Shown here piece after piece: positions 1-8,252 of a DNA stretch of 23,105 nucleotides. Under the pieces are notes generated by a model, which saw only the letters and a list, made by a program, of their open reading frames with translations, was not told where the DNA came from and did not search any database. The translations under genes were made by a program, and so were the position numbers. Numbering within the stretch: position 1 is the stretch's first letter; each line of letters begins with the position of its first letter. The stretch is from assembly GCA_002394125.1 (NCBI GenBank), contig DGSY01000191.1, positions 1,210-24,314 of the forward strand. Direction: 5' to 3'. Source of the stretch: Ruminococcus sp. UBA4350. Lineage in GTDB: Bacteria; Bacillota; Clostridia; Oscillospirales; Ruminococcaceae.

Positions 1-628
1 CGACGCTCTGCATAATGCTGATCTCGCGGCGGCGGGAATAGACCGATGCGCGGGTGGTGTTCGAGATGATGACCATGGAAACGATCAGCAGCGCAACGAT
101 GATCGCGGATGCGACGATCGTGACGACGCGGCGTGTCTCGGTCAGCAGCTCGACAAAGGAATCCGGCGAGCGGACATATTCCACATCGGCGATCGCTTCG
201 GTCGCCTTCAGTGTCTCGTCCATTTTCGAGATATCGGTCACGCGGATGCGGTAGGCATCCGGCAGCGGGTTGTCATCGCCGAGTGACTCAAAGACCTCCG
301 CCTGATCGCTCATCTTTGCTTTCAGGTCGGCAAACGCCTCCTCACGCGGATAATAGGTCACATTCGCAACATTGTCCATCATGCGGAGCTGATCGCCGAT
401 CTCCGAGATCCGCGCATCCTCCGTGCCGTCAAGCAGATAGACAATGACCTCGTTCTGATCCTCGATGCCGCCGATGATCGCATTGATATTGACATAGAAC
501 AATACCGAAATGCCGACGAGCAGAAGGCTGACCAGAAGCACGCAGAACGATGCAAACGCCATGACGCGGTTTTTCCAGACATTATCGAAGCCCTGCCCGA
601 CGAGATACCGAAAACTACTGAGCTTCAA
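1..628 (-). CDS. ftsX: Cell division protein FtsX (permease-like), 3' end outside window
   Basis: FtsX is the membrane partner of FtsE. In Firmicutes the complex activates peptidoglycan hydrolases at the septum or side wall. The visible 209 codons begin KLSSFRYLVGQGFDNVWKNR, then a first membrane segment (about residues 22-42, rich in V, L, F), a soluble extracytoplasmic part, and a second membrane segment near the window edge (IVASAIIVALLIVSMVII). This order fits FtsX. The start is a TTG at 626-628: a GGAGG lies 8 bases upstream inside the end of ftsE, and no ATG lies near it. The gene overlaps ftsE by 14 bases, so the two are translationally coupled. The C-terminal two membrane segments are not in the window. 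The identification rests on topology, the N-terminal sequence and the ftsE neighbour. Confidence 0.93.
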   Translation of the reverse strand, partial: MKLSSFRYLVGQGFDNVWKNRVMAFASFCVLLVSLLLVGISVLFYVNINAIIGGIEDQNEVIVYLLDGTEDARISEIGDQLRMMDNVANVTYYPREEAFADLKAKMSDQAEVFESLGDDNPLPDAYRIRVTDISKMDETLKATEAIADVEYVRSPDSFVELLTETRRVVTIVASAIIVALLIVSMVIISNTTRASVYSRRREISIMQSV

Positions 629-1307
629 TTTCTGCGCCTCCAATCACTTCGTCGAATACGACCTCGCCCTCGCTGATATTGATGATGCGCCCGCCGAAAT
701 GTCTGACCATTTCGTGCGCGTGCGTGACCATAAGGATCGTCGTGCCGCAGGCGTTGATGCCCTGCAGCAGCTCGACCAGCTCATATGCCAGTTCCGGATC
801 GACGTTTCCGGTCGGTTCGTCCGCGATCAGCAGCGCGGGATCATTCACGAGCGCTCTTGCCAGCGCACATCGCTGCTGCTCACCGCCGGAAAGCTCGCTC
901 GGATAGCAGTCTGCCTTATCCTGCAATCCGACCAGCGACATAACATAGGGAACGCGCTTGCGGATCTGCTTTCTCGGCGCATCAATGACGCGCAGGACGA
1001 ATGCGATATTCTCATAGACGGTCATCGTGTCGATCAGGCGGTAATCCTGAAACACGACGCCGATCGTGCGGCGGAATTCCGGAACCTTGCGCTTTTTCAG
1101 CTTTGTCAGATCGTAGCCGTTGACATAGACCTCGCCGCTGTTTGCGTCCAGCTCCTTCAGAAGCAGCTTGATGAGCGTACTTTTTCCGGCGCCGGAGCGT
1201 CCGATCACGAATGCAAATTCACCGTCCTCGACCTTCAGACTGACGTCCGAAAGCGCTTCGACACCGGTGCTTTCATAGGTGACGGATACATTTTTGAGTT
1301 CTACCAA
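615..1307 (-). CDS. ftsE: Cell division ATP-binding protein FtsE
   Basis: This is the 230-residue ATPase of the FtsEX complex, which couples ATP hydrolysis at the inner membrane face to cell-wall hydrolase activation. All ABC motifs are present: Walker A GRSGAGKST (about 36-44), signature LSGGEQQR (139-146), Walker B LLIADEPTG (159-167) and the switch histidine in MVTHAHE (196). The length is normal for FtsE (about 220-230). The start is TTG (1305-1307): a GGAGG at 1315-1319 sits 7 bases upstream and the family N-terminus (VELKNVSVTY) begins directly after it. It overlaps ftsX by 14 bases. About 160 bases separate it from the upstream regulator gene; I saw no convincing promoter there. Confidence 0.96.
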   Translation of the reverse strand: MVELKNVSVTYESTGVEALSDVSLKVEDGEFAFVIGRSGAGKSTLIKLLLKELDANSGEVYVNGYDLTKLKKRKVPEFRRTIGVVFQDYRLIDTMTVYENIAFVLRVIDAPRKQIRKRVPYVMSLVGLQDKADCYPSELSGGEQQRCALARALVNDPALLIADEPTGNVDPELAYELVELLQGINACGTTILMVTHAHEMVRHFGGRIINISEGEVVFDEVIGGAEIEAQ

Positions 1308-1465
1308 GAGAACGCCTCCTTTTTGTACCTGGCGGGAACAGCTCTCTTTCTACGCTGTATTTCGGGACTGTATTTGTTATTGCAGTAAACATGGAAAATG
1401 CCAAACAGATCACTCCGTTCGGCACTCCCCAGTACAAACTCAAATCAAATCATATGCGCTCTGCC

Positions 1466-2551
1466 TCAGAACTTCACAGGGCTGGAGGACAGATATTTTT
1501 TCACCATCAGCGCGATTTTGAAGACGATCGCGTGATCGAATTCGCGGAGGTCAAGGCCGGTGAGCTTCTTGATCTTCTCAAGGCGGTAGACCAGCGTGTT
1601 GCGGTGGACGAACAGCTTTCTCGAAGTCTCGGAGACATTGAGGTTGTTCTCGAAGAAGCGTTGGATCGTGAACAGCGTTTCATGATCGAGGCTTTCGATG
1701 CTGCCGCGCTTGAACACCTCATGCAGGAAGGTCTCGCAGAGGGTCGTCGGAAGATGATAGATCAGACGGGCGATGCCGAGATTGTCATAGCTGACGATGA
1801 CCTTGTCCGTATCGAAGACCTTGCCGACCTCGAGTGCGGTCTGTGCCTCCTTGAAGGAGCGCGCCAGATCCTTGACGCCGACGACGGAGGTGCCGATGCC
1901 GACATTGACGCGGGTATAGAACTCGCTGGAGAGTGTATCCGCGATGGAACGTGCGAGCTTTTCGAGATCCTTGCTCTCAACGCTGGACTTGATCTCCTTG
2001 ACCAGAACGATATCGGTCTCGGTGATGTTGAAGACGAAATCCTTGCTCTTGTCCGGGAACAGATTCTGAATGACATCATAGGCCGAGATATCGTTCGCGG
2101 AGACAATGCGGATCAGGAACACGACGCGGCTGATCTCTGCATTGAAGTGCAGCTCACGCGCCTTGACGACGATATCGCCGGGCAGCACGTTATCCAGCAC
2201 AACATTCTTGATAAAGTTGTTGCGGTCATATTTTTCGTCATAATACTGCTTGATGCTGGACATCGCGATCGCGAGGATATCCGCATACTTCGCGGCATTC
2301 TCGTCAGTGCCCTCGACGAACACGGCATAATCCGGCGTAGTGCGCACGCCGAACGGCTTATAGGTATAGCCGTCGCGGATGAACAGGTCACCGGACTCGT
2401 TCATGTCCATCGAAACGAATTCGTTCGTGGTTCCGACCTTGGACGGATCGCTGCACGCGATGATGGTCGCGGTCTCATCTACGACGCCGATCGCGGCGTG
2501 AATGGTGTCATGCATCTGGACAACAAGTCCCTGAAACGGTCTGTTAGACAT
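1466..2551 (-). CDS. CdaR/PucR-family transcriptional regulator (GGDEF-like middle, C-terminal HTH)
   Basis: A 361-residue protein whose C-terminus (about 300-358) matches the PucR/CdaR helix-turn-helix: the strand 'NLNVSETSRKLFVHRNTLVYRL' region, where the RNTLxYRLxKI core is diagnostic, followed by LTGLDLREFDHAIVFKIAL. The middle (about 130-270) has the CdaR GGDEF-like pattern, including VGIGTSVVGVKDLARSFKEAQTAL. The N-terminus (VVQMHDTIHAAIGVVDETATIIACSDPSKVG) resembles the sugar-diacid or sensory domain of CdaR-like proteins. Family members regulate sugar-diacid, purine or amino-acid use, but no metabolic gene adjoins this one, so its target is unknown. It lies between argS and ftsE. The start is ATG at 2549-2551 with a modest AAGGGA upstream. 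No clear terminator was seen after it. Confidence 0.88.
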   Translation of the reverse strand: MSNRPFQGLVVQMHDTIHAAIGVVDETATIIACSDPSKVGTTNEFVSMDMNESGDLFIRDGYTYKPFGVRTTPDYAVFVEGTDENAAKYADILAIAMSSIKQYYDEKYDRNNFIKNVVLDNVLPGDIVVKARELHFNAEISRVVFLIRIVSANDISAYDVIQNLFPDKSKDFVFNITETDIVLVKEIKSSVESKDLEKLARSIADTLSSEFYTRVNVGIGTSVVGVKDLARSFKEAQTALEVGKVFDTDKVIVSYDNLGIARLIYHLPTTLCETFLHEVFKRGSIESLDHETLFTIQRFFENNLNVSETSRKLFVHRNTLVYRLEKIKKLTGLDLREFDHAIVFKIALMVKKYLSSSPVKF

Positions 2552-2650
2552 AATTCGATCCCTTCGCTTTCTTCATGAATTTTGATTGGGGAGTGCCATG
2601 AGTTCAGGCAGGAGGGATGATGTCATCTGATAATAGTGTTCCTGATACTG

Positions 2651-2821
2651 AAACTATTACAGATTGTAACATATTTCTCCTGTCATGTTGTTAATAGACT
2701 GTGAACAGAATGTTAATATTCCGTGAATTCGGGCTTAAAGAGCAATATTCATTGTAAATTTTACCGAAATTTTCACATTCACATTCTCTAAACTGTAACC
2801 AAACTGTTACAAACCGGTTAC
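2651..2821. promoter_or_regulatory. Candidate operator: repeated AAACTGTNAC-like motifs upstream of the CdaR-type gene
   Basis: The AT-rich gap between argS and the regulator gene holds similar 10-mers: AAACTATTAC (2651-2660), AAACTGTAAC (2790-2799), AAACTGTTAC (2801-2810) and a variant AAACCGGTTAC (2811-2821). The last three are spaced about one helical turn (11 bases) apart, and the final one overlaps the argS stop codon (TTA at 2818-2820). TTAC/GTAA at 2657-2669 also forms a small inverted repeat. The gap should hold the regulator's promoter, since the gene is far from argS, but I could not place -35/-10 boxes with confidence. Autoregulation by the CdaR-like protein is an inference. Confidence 0.4.
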
Positions 2822-4587
2822 ATTCTTTCCGGTGCCGTTACCTTCAGCAGACCGAGCGTATTGCCCAGCACGATCCGGACGGCATTGCAGAGCAGCAGTC
2901 TGGCATCGCGCAGCGCAGGCGTTTCCGCGTCGCGCACCTTGCAGCTGTCGTAGAATTTGTGGAACTGCGCCGCCAGATCGACGGTGTATTTCGTCAGTCT
3001 GGAGGGATCGAGCAGCCGTGCGGCCGTTTCAATCTCTGCGGGCATCAGTGCAAGCTGACGGATCAGCTCGCGCTCGGCGGGCGTCTGAAGCAGATCGAGA
3101 TCTGCCGCGCCGCCCTGCGGCATCGGTACGCCGGCCTCCTCCAGATTCCGGATCAGGCTGCAAATTCTCGCGTGAGCGTACTGCACATAGTAGACCGGAT
3201 TCGACGAGGATTTCTCCACGGCAAGATCGAGGTCGAATTCAAAGTGCGAATTCGCTTCGCGCAGATTGAAGAAGAATCTTGCGGCATCCGCCGGGATATC
3301 CTCCAGCAGCGTCACGAGCGTCAGCGCCTTGCCGCTGCGCTTGGACTGCTTGACCGGCTTGCCGTCGCGCATGACCGCGACCATCTGCATCAGCACGACT
3401 GTCAGGCGGGAGGCATCCACGCCGAGCGCGGTCAGTGCTGCTTTCAGGCGCGGCACATAGCCGTGATGATCCGCGCCGAGAATGTCGATCGCGCGGTCAA
3501 ATTTCCGCGTGACGAGCTTGTTGTAATGGTAGGCGATATCCGGCACAACATAGGTCGGGATGCCGTTCGAGCGGACGATGACGAAATCCTTGTCCGCGCC
3601 GAGCGCCTCCGCCTTGAACCAGAGTGCGCCGTCCTGCTCATAGGTATAGCCGCTCGCCCTGAGCTGTTCGATGATCTGCTTCACGCTGCCGTCCTGGTGC
3701 AGCTTGCTCTCCGGGAACCATGTGTCATAATGGATCCGGTACTGCGCGAGATCGTCCTTGAGCCCCTGAATGTTGATCGGGAGCGCATAGGCTGCGAGTG
3801 CCTTGCGGCGCTCCTCATCGGAGACGGCCGTGAGCGCATCGCCGTGCAGATCGTAATAATGCTTGGCGTGCGCGATGATGTCCTGTCCGAGATAGACATC
3901 CTCCGGCATCGGGAAATCCGCTGTGTTGCCGTTCTCGCCGTAGACAGCCTTGCAGACCGCCTCGGTATCGGCGGCAGCCTTCATGACCGCCTGTCCCTTT
4001 TCGGAGCAGAGCTGCATATAGCGCAGCGAGAGCGATTTTCCGAATTTCTCGATCTGATTGCCGGCATCATTGATATAGAATTCGCGCTCGGTCTCATAGC
4101 CTGCGGCCTGCAATACCGAAGCGAGCGAATCGCCGATCGCACCGCCGCGCGCATTGCCGACGTGCATCGGGCCGGTCGGATTTGCGGAAACGAATTCCAC
4201 CAGAACCCGCTCGCCCTTTCCGGTATCGGAATTGCCGTAGTTCTTGTCCTCCGCAATGACATTCTGCACGACACGCGAATACCATTTCTGCGAAAGGTAG
4301 AAATTCAGGAATCCGGGGCCTGCGATCTCCGCCTTTTCAAAGGACGAGCCCTCCAGCACCAGTGCATTCACGATCTCCTCGGCGATCTTGCGCGGTGCCA
4401 TGTGCAGCGCCTTCGCAGATGCCATTGCAACATTGGATGCAAAGTCACCGTGTGCGCGGTCCGCGGGGATCTCGATGTTGAATGCGGGCAGCGGCTCCGA
4501 CGGGAACACGCCGTCTGCAACGAGCCTCCCCATTGCATCCATGATCAGCGCTCTTGCTTCCTCCGCGGAAGCAGAAATATGATTCAA
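2818..4587 (-). CDS. argS: Arginine--tRNA ligase
   Basis: Class I aminoacyl-tRNA synthetase of 589 residues that charges tRNA-Arg with arginine using ATP. Visible signatures: the N-terminal Add-1 domain (FNIEIPADRAHGDFASNVAM, about 36-55), the HIGH-equivalent HVGN (142-145) within FVSANPTGPMHVGNARGG, the ArgRS motif YINDAGNQIEKFG (171-183), a KMSKS-equivalent region reduced to KQSKRSGKA (413-421), and the C-terminal DALR anticodon-binding domain ending LLKVTAPERM. The start is TTG (4585-4587), preceded by AAAGGAG about 9 bases away; the next Met lies inside the family's N-terminal helix. It is separated from the DUF1934 gene by only 27 bases, and this pairing is the same as ywiB-argS in Bacillus. 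Confidence 0.97.
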   Translation of the reverse strand: MNHISASAEEARALIMDAMGRLVADGVFPSEPLPAFNIEIPADRAHGDFASNVAMASAKALHMAPRKIAEEIVNALVLEGSSFEKAEIAGPGFLNFYLSQKWYSRVVQNVIAEDKNYGNSDTGKGERVLVEFVSANPTGPMHVGNARGGAIGDSLASVLQAAGYETEREFYINDAGNQIEKFGKSLSLRYMQLCSEKGQAVMKAAADTEAVCKAVYGENGNTADFPMPEDVYLGQDIIAHAKHYYDLHGDALTAVSDEERRKALAAYALPINIQGLKDDLAQYRIHYDTWFPESKLHQDGSVKQIIEQLRASGYTYEQDGALWFKAEALGADKDFVIVRSNGIPTYVVPDIAYHYNKLVTRKFDRAIDILGADHHGYVPRLKAALTALGVDASRLTVVLMQMVAVMRDGKPVKQSKRSGKALTLVTLLEDIPADAARFFFNLREANSHFEFDLDLAVEKSSSNPVYYVQYAHARICSLIRNLEEAGVPMPQGGAADLDLLQTPAERELIRQLALMPAEIETAARLLDPSRLTKYTVDLAAQFHKFYDSCKVRDAETPALRDARLLLCNAVRIVLGNTLGLLKVTAPERM

Positions 4588-4614
4588 AAAGCAGCACTCC
4601 TTTCGTTCTTTCTG

Positions 4615-5070
4615 TCATTGACCGGGCTGCTCACGCCGTGAGACGCGGAGCTCGATCGTATTCCGAGCGGAATAGCTGTCTCCGATGTCAATGAGATACT
4701 GCATCCGGAGCGTTCCGCCTGTTTCCGTAAAATCGCCGCTGATGGACTGCGCGCACAGCAGCATTTCCAATGTGCCGAACGGGGAAATATACTGAACAGG
4801 ATGCGACTTGCCGCGTTCCAGCACCATAGATGTGCTGATGAATCCGGTTTTCCGGATCGTGACAAGATCGTCCCGCAGGATCGTGATGACGGTCTCACAG
4901 GTCTCCCTGCCAAGCTCGTCCACCTCATAATAGGTGATCTCCGTCTGTTCGGCGCTGTATTCAAATTTCGCTTTCGTATCCAGCTCTGTCCGCTCGGTCT
5001 CGCCGTCCGCTGACTGTGTGCTGGTGATACGAAGCACTGCGTTTTCCTTCGGTTTTTCCGACTGACTCAT
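4615..5070 (-). CDS. DUF1934 (YwiB-like) beta-barrel protein
   Basis: A 151-residue protein of the DUF1934 family (B. subtilis YwiB), predicted to form a lipocalin-like beta-barrel; its molecular role is not established. Alternating beta-strands fill the sequence. The typical centre 'ITILRDDLVTIRKTG' and the later 'YISPFGTLEMLLCAQSI' region match the family pattern. No signal peptide is present, so it is probably cytoplasmic. The ATG start (5068-5070) has a GGAGG 5 bases upstream. It sits 24 bases after the ddl-like gene and 27 bases before argS, so the three genes are probably cotranscribed. Conserved linkage to argS supports the call. Confidence 0.85.
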   Translation of the reverse strand: MSQSEKPKENAVLRITSTQSADGETERTELDTKAKFEYSAEQTEITYYEVDELGRETCETVITILRDDLVTIRKTGFISTSMVLERGKSHPVQYISPFGTLEMLLCAQSISGDFTETGGTLRMQYLIDIGDSYSARNTIELRVSRREQPGQ

Positions 5071-5094
5071 GCCGCCTCCTGTCTGCGCACCGGC

Positions 5095-6132
5095 TCAGAA
5101 CTGCCGGTCGGCGTGCTCGAACGCCTGCTCGATCAGCTTTTCCAGCAGATAGGGATAGCGCATTCCGAGATCGGACATCAGCTCCGGATAGGCCGCGATC
5201 TCCGTCAGCTCCGGCATCGTGTTGATCTCGCCGATCAGAATGTCGCCGCGGGTCGTGCAGTACACATCGAACAGCGCGAGCGATGAGCAGTCCAGCGTCT
5301 CAAATGCGGAGATCGCCATTTCGCGGATGATGCGGCTGGTCGTGTCGTCCAGCTCTGCCGGAATGATGAGCTTTCCGTTCTCGCCCTTCACGATCTCGCC
5401 GACAAACGATGCAAACGGCGGGTCGTAGCCGAATACGCCGATCCGGAATTCTCTGCCCTCGACATATTCCTCCACAAGCACCGTGCTGCCCTGCGTAAAG
5501 GCGCGCTTGACGTGTGCCGCAAGCTCCGCACGGTCACGGGCAATGCCGGATGCGATCGAGGAATCGCTGCATGAGGGCTTGATGAAAAGCGGATACTCAA
5601 GATTCGCCTCGATGCGCGCATATTCGCGCTCCAGACGGTTGAGGTCGCGCTGAGAGACCGAAACCCAGTTCGGCATCGGGATGCCGGCTGCGCAGAGCAG
5701 CGCGTGTGTCATGGTCTTGTTCCGGCAGACCGCCGAGCTTAAAATGCCGTTGCCGACATACGGGATATGCGAAAGCTCGCAGAGTCCCTGAATCGCGCCG
5801 TCCTCGCCGTATTTGCCCTGCAAAACGGAGAAGATCACGTCGATGCGCTTAAGCGTATAGTTTCCGTCCTCCATGATGAGGACACCGCGGTGTGCGGGAT
5901 CCGGAGAAAGGATCGCCGGCGCACAGTCCGGATTCTCGATCCATGTGTCATTTTCGATCTCGTCCGCCCCGCCGGGATAATAGAGCCACCGTCCTTTGCG
6001 GTTGATGCCGACCGGAACGATCTCATACTGTTCGGGATTCAGCGTCCGGAAAACAGACGCCGCAGATGCCAGAGATGCCTTTGATTCGCTGGATGTACCG
6101 CCGAACAGAAGCAGAAGTCTCGTCTTTGCCAA
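5095..6132 (-). CDS. Divergent D-alanine--D-alanine ligase-like ATP-grasp protein
   Basis: A 345-residue protein related throughout to Ddl, the cytoplasmic enzyme that joins two D-alanines for the peptidoglycan stem. Recognisable parts: LLLLFGGTSSE (6-16), QGKYGEDGAIQG (105-116), VLVEEYVEGREFRIGVFG (218-235) and the metal-binding end DVY...GEINTMPELT (289-310). Several usual active-site elements are altered: LHG is LQG (Q105), the GSSVGVSKV loop reads DSSIASGIA, the mobile lid segment with the DYxxKY motif is missing between about 247 and 257, the Arg before the metal Asp is Phe288, and PGxT is PELT. It may still be a ligase, or act on another pair of substrates. The chosen start is TTG at 6130-6132 behind AAAGGGG; an in-frame TTG at 6136-6138 is the alternative. 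It is the first gene of the ddl-like/DUF1934/argS operon. Confidence 0.8.
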   Translation of the reverse strand: MAKTRLLLLFGGTSSESKASLASAASVFRTLNPEQYEIVPVGINRKGRWLYYPGGADEIENDTWIENPDCAPAILSPDPAHRGVLIMEDGNYTLKRIDVIFSVLQGKYGEDGAIQGLCELSHIPYVGNGILSSAVCRNKTMTHALLCAAGIPMPNWVSVSQRDLNRLEREYARIEANLEYPLFIKPSCSDSSIASGIARDRAELAAHVKRAFTQGSTVLVEEYVEGREFRIGVFGYDPPFASFVGEIVKGENGKLIIPAELDDTTSRIIREMAISAFETLDCSSLALFDVYCTTRGDILIGEINTMPELTEIAAYPELMSDLGMRYPYLLEKLIEQAFEHADRQF

Positions 6133-6319
6133 TGTCAAACAGCCCCTTTCTGTGATGATTTTTGCGTCAAAAGCGGGATTCGCTGCGATTTGGGCATTTT
6201 GCCATTTGTGCATAATTCTGACCGGGCAGCGCAAAAACCGATGAAAACACGCGGAAATCAAAAAAACCGCGTGAACACGATAAACTATCCGAACACGGCT
6301 CAATTTTTCGTGTAATTCT

Positions 6320-6348
6320 ATTTTAGCATACTTCACAAAAAAATGCAA
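6320..6348 (-). promoter_or_regulatory. Promoter of the ddl-like/DUF1934/argS operon
   Basis: On the minus strand TTGCAT (6348-6343), a 17-base spacer and TAAAAT (6325-6320) form a good sigma-A-type promoter. The predicted leader is about 180 bases long and contains a 7-bp stem CACGCGG/CCGCGTG (6248-6254 with 6267-6273) whose function is unknown. Confidence 0.7.
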
Positions 6349-6436
6349 GTGTTTTTTTGCAAAATCACAGAAAAATTTTTTGAAAGCCGGATTTCCCGGT
6401 ACCACGCGGGGAAACTTCTTGTTTTTTTACACAAAC

Positions 6437-6555
6437 CTGTCGGCAGGGCCGACAGCCGTTATGCTAAAGGCACGGTCGCGCTCACACGCCGTATTTCACA
6501 AACACACGCCGCTGTTCGCGGCTTCTGTGCAGCGACTTTGCTTATCCGGAGCGGG
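6437..6555. repeat. Dispersed intergenic repeat, copy A
   Basis: The element starts with a perfect 8-bp stem-loop, CTGTCGGC/GCCGACAG (6437-6455), followed by a 25-base block (6462-6486) that recurs at 22672-22696 with one mismatch. A looser match follows, around CGCTGTTCGCGGCTTCT (6510-6526) and CGGAGCGG (6547-6554). Its other copy is at 22648-22768. It lies between the MATE terminator and the ddl-like promoter and has no coding signal. Confidence 0.65.
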
Positions 6556-6598
6556 TACCTTATTTATCATAAGCGGCTCCATAATCTTAGTTTGTATG

Positions 6599-6637
6599 AA
6601 AAAAAACGGCCGTTCCGTTTGTCACACGGAAGGCCGG
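6599..6637 (-). terminator. Rho-independent terminator of the MATE gene
   Basis: On the minus strand a GGCCTTCCGT/ACGGAACGGCC stem (one bulged base, 7-base loop) is followed by a run of eight T. It lies 13 bases past the MATE stop codon. Confidence 0.9.
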
Positions 6638-6649
6638 TCATCATTCTGT

Positions 6650-8026
6650 TCAGTGATCGCTGCGCGGCAGCAAACCGCGCGTTTTGCGCCGCGGCACATA
6701 GCGGTACACATATACGCCGTAGGGCTTGACATAGCAGAAATACAGCACCGCTGCGGCCGCCGCCGTCAGCAGCTCCGCAATCGGCACGGTCAGCCAGATG
6801 CCGTTCATCGAGCGCATCTTCAGGAAGATAAACGCCAGCGGCACGACCAGCAGAATCCCCCGCAGCAGCGAGACAATCTGCGAGAGCAGCGGCTTTTCGC
6901 ATGACGTGAAGCAGACCGAGAATACTGCATTGATGCCCATGAACGGCATGAACAGGAAATAGAGCCGCACGCCGTTTTCCGCAAGCAGCCTGAACTGCGC
7001 ATCCGACTGGCTGTTAAAGACCGATACCAGCGACGCGCTGTGCGTATGCACCAGACCGTATGCGCAGACTGCCAGAATCACCGCCGTCCGGAGCGAGAGC
7101 CGCAGCAGATAGGCCGATGCTTCGGTATTGCGCCCGCCGTGATATTTGCAGAGCAGCGGCTGAACGCCGGTTGAAAGGCCGGAAAAGATCGCCGTGAACA
7201 CGATCGCGAGATTCGCCGTCACGCCGTAGGCCGCGATGCCGATGTTTCCGCTGAGCCGGTAGATGACATAATTGAATACGATTATGACAATTCCGCCGGA
7301 GCATTCGGTCACAAAGGTGTGCAGCCCCAGCGAGATAATATCGCGGACGGTTTCCTTTTTCGGAAGTGACAGCCGCAGCCGGAATGCATTCCAGCCGGTC
7401 AGGATGTGGAAGCTCATGACCGCCATGCTGATGAGCGGGGCAATGCAGGTCGCAAGTGCCGCGCCGCGCATTCCCATATTCATGCGGAACATGAACAGCC
7501 AGTCAAGGAAAATATTCGCCGCATTGCTGCTGACAACGCCCGCCATTGCGAGCCGCGGTGCGCCGTCATTGCGCAGAAAGCAGACAAGCAGATTGTTCAT
7601 TACAAATGCGGGTGCAAAGCGCAAAACGGTTTTGAGATAGCTGTGCGCCGGCGGGAAAACGCTGCTGTCCGCACCGAGCATCCGCGTCAGCGGCGCAGAG
7701 AAGAAGATGCCGGCCAGCAGAAAGCCCAGACCCGCAGCGAGTGCCGCCCAGAATGCATTCGTAAAGATGCGGTCGGTCTCGTCGCGTTCGGTTCGGCAGT
7801 AGAGCATGGAGAACCGGCTGCCGCCGCCGATGCCGAACATCAGGCCGCAGCCGTTGATGAAGCTGAATACCGGCAGACAGAGGTTCAGCGCGGTCAGGCC
7901 GTCCGTGCCCATGTCCTTTGCAATGAAATAGGTATCCGCCAGAATGTAGACAGAAATGCTGAGCGTACTGAGGATGCTGAAAAAGATGTACTTGAAAAAT
8001 GTATTGCGCAGTTCGGAAGTCTTCAT
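6650..8026 (-). CDS. MATE-family multidrug/solute efflux transporter
   Basis: A 458-residue integral membrane protein with about 12 hydrophobic segments, of the MATE family (MepA/NorM-like), which exports cationic drugs or metabolites by H+ or Na+ antiport. Family hallmarks include the N-terminal 'STLSISVYILADTYFIAKDMG' region, 'PVFSFINGCGLMFGIGGGSRFSM', and the start of the second half, 'YGVTANLAIVFTAIFSGLSTGVQPLLCKYHGG'. The length is usual. The start chosen is ATG 8024-8026, with AAGG about 9 bases upstream. The alternative ATG at 8039-8041 has no SD and lies 2 bases from a MITE. The gene stands alone between its own promoter and terminator. The substrate cannot be told from sequence. Confidence 0.93.
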   Translation of the reverse strand: MKTSELRNTFFKYIFFSILSTLSISVYILADTYFIAKDMGTDGLTALNLCLPVFSFINGCGLMFGIGGGSRFSMLYCRTERDETDRIFTNAFWAALAAGLGFLLAGIFFSAPLTRMLGADSSVFPPAHSYLKTVLRFAPAFVMNNLLVCFLRNDGAPRLAMAGVVSSNAANIFLDWLFMFRMNMGMRGAALATCIAPLISMAVMSFHILTGWNAFRLRLSLPKKETVRDIISLGLHTFVTECSGGIVIIVFNYVIYRLSGNIGIAAYGVTANLAIVFTAIFSGLSTGVQPLLCKYHGGRNTEASAYLLRLSLRTAVILAVCAYGLVHTHSASLVSVFNSQSDAQFRLLAENGVRLYFLFMPFMGINAVFSVCFTSCEKPLLSQIVSLLRGILLVVPLAFIFLKMRSMNGIWLTVPIAELLTAAAAAVLYFCYVKPYGVYVYRYVPRRKTRGLLPRSDH

Positions 8027-8042
8027 GGGTCCGCCCTTCATG

Positions 8043-8216
8043 TTAGGGCGTGTTGACACTAAGCCTAACACGCGTCTTTTTGGCTGATTTTGCCCCGTTC
8101 GTCGTTAAAAATCCTTGCCGGGCGACAGCCCGCCTGCGGATTTTTGCCTTGAACGGAACAAAATCATCTCAAAAATCCGCATATTATTATATTATTTTAG
8201 TGTCAACACGCCCTAA
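8043..8216. mobile_element. MITE (non-autonomous inverted-repeat element), 174 bp
   Basis: The element ends are perfect 20-bp inverted repeats, TTAGGGCGTGTTGACACTAA at 8043-8062 and its complement at 8197-8216. Inside are further complementary arms: AAAAATCC/GGATTTTT, GGGC/GCCC, and a 13-of-15 match GATTTTGCCCCGTTC / GAACGGAACAAAATC, so most of the element can fold into one long hairpin. It has no transposase or convincing ORF. The outermost TTA/TAA would fit a duplicated TA target, as in IS630/mariner-like or some IS5-like families, but the parent family is not identified. It lies 16 bases upstream of the MATE start codon. Confidence 0.88.
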
Positions 8217-8252
8217 TCTTTCTCTGTTCCTTAAAAAATGAAAAGTGCTTTT

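Noticed and set aside
510..4641. Long plus-strand open frames opposite ftsE, the CdaR-type gene and argS (292, 395 and 560 codons)
   Set aside because: They mirror genuine minus-strand genes with full family motifs; their own translations look like no family, lack SD sites, and arise from GC-rich codon bias.
6133..6405. Extension of the ddl-like protein by 91 residues upstream
   Set aside because: The extension runs through the promoter and leader, has no family similarity, and an SD precedes the TTG at 6130-6132.
8186..8206. TTGACA and TATAAT reading on the minus strand within the MITE as a promoter for the MATE gene
   Set aside because: The boxes are only 9 bases apart; at 17-base spacing only TATGCG is found. 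The TGCTATAAT further upstream is a better candidate.
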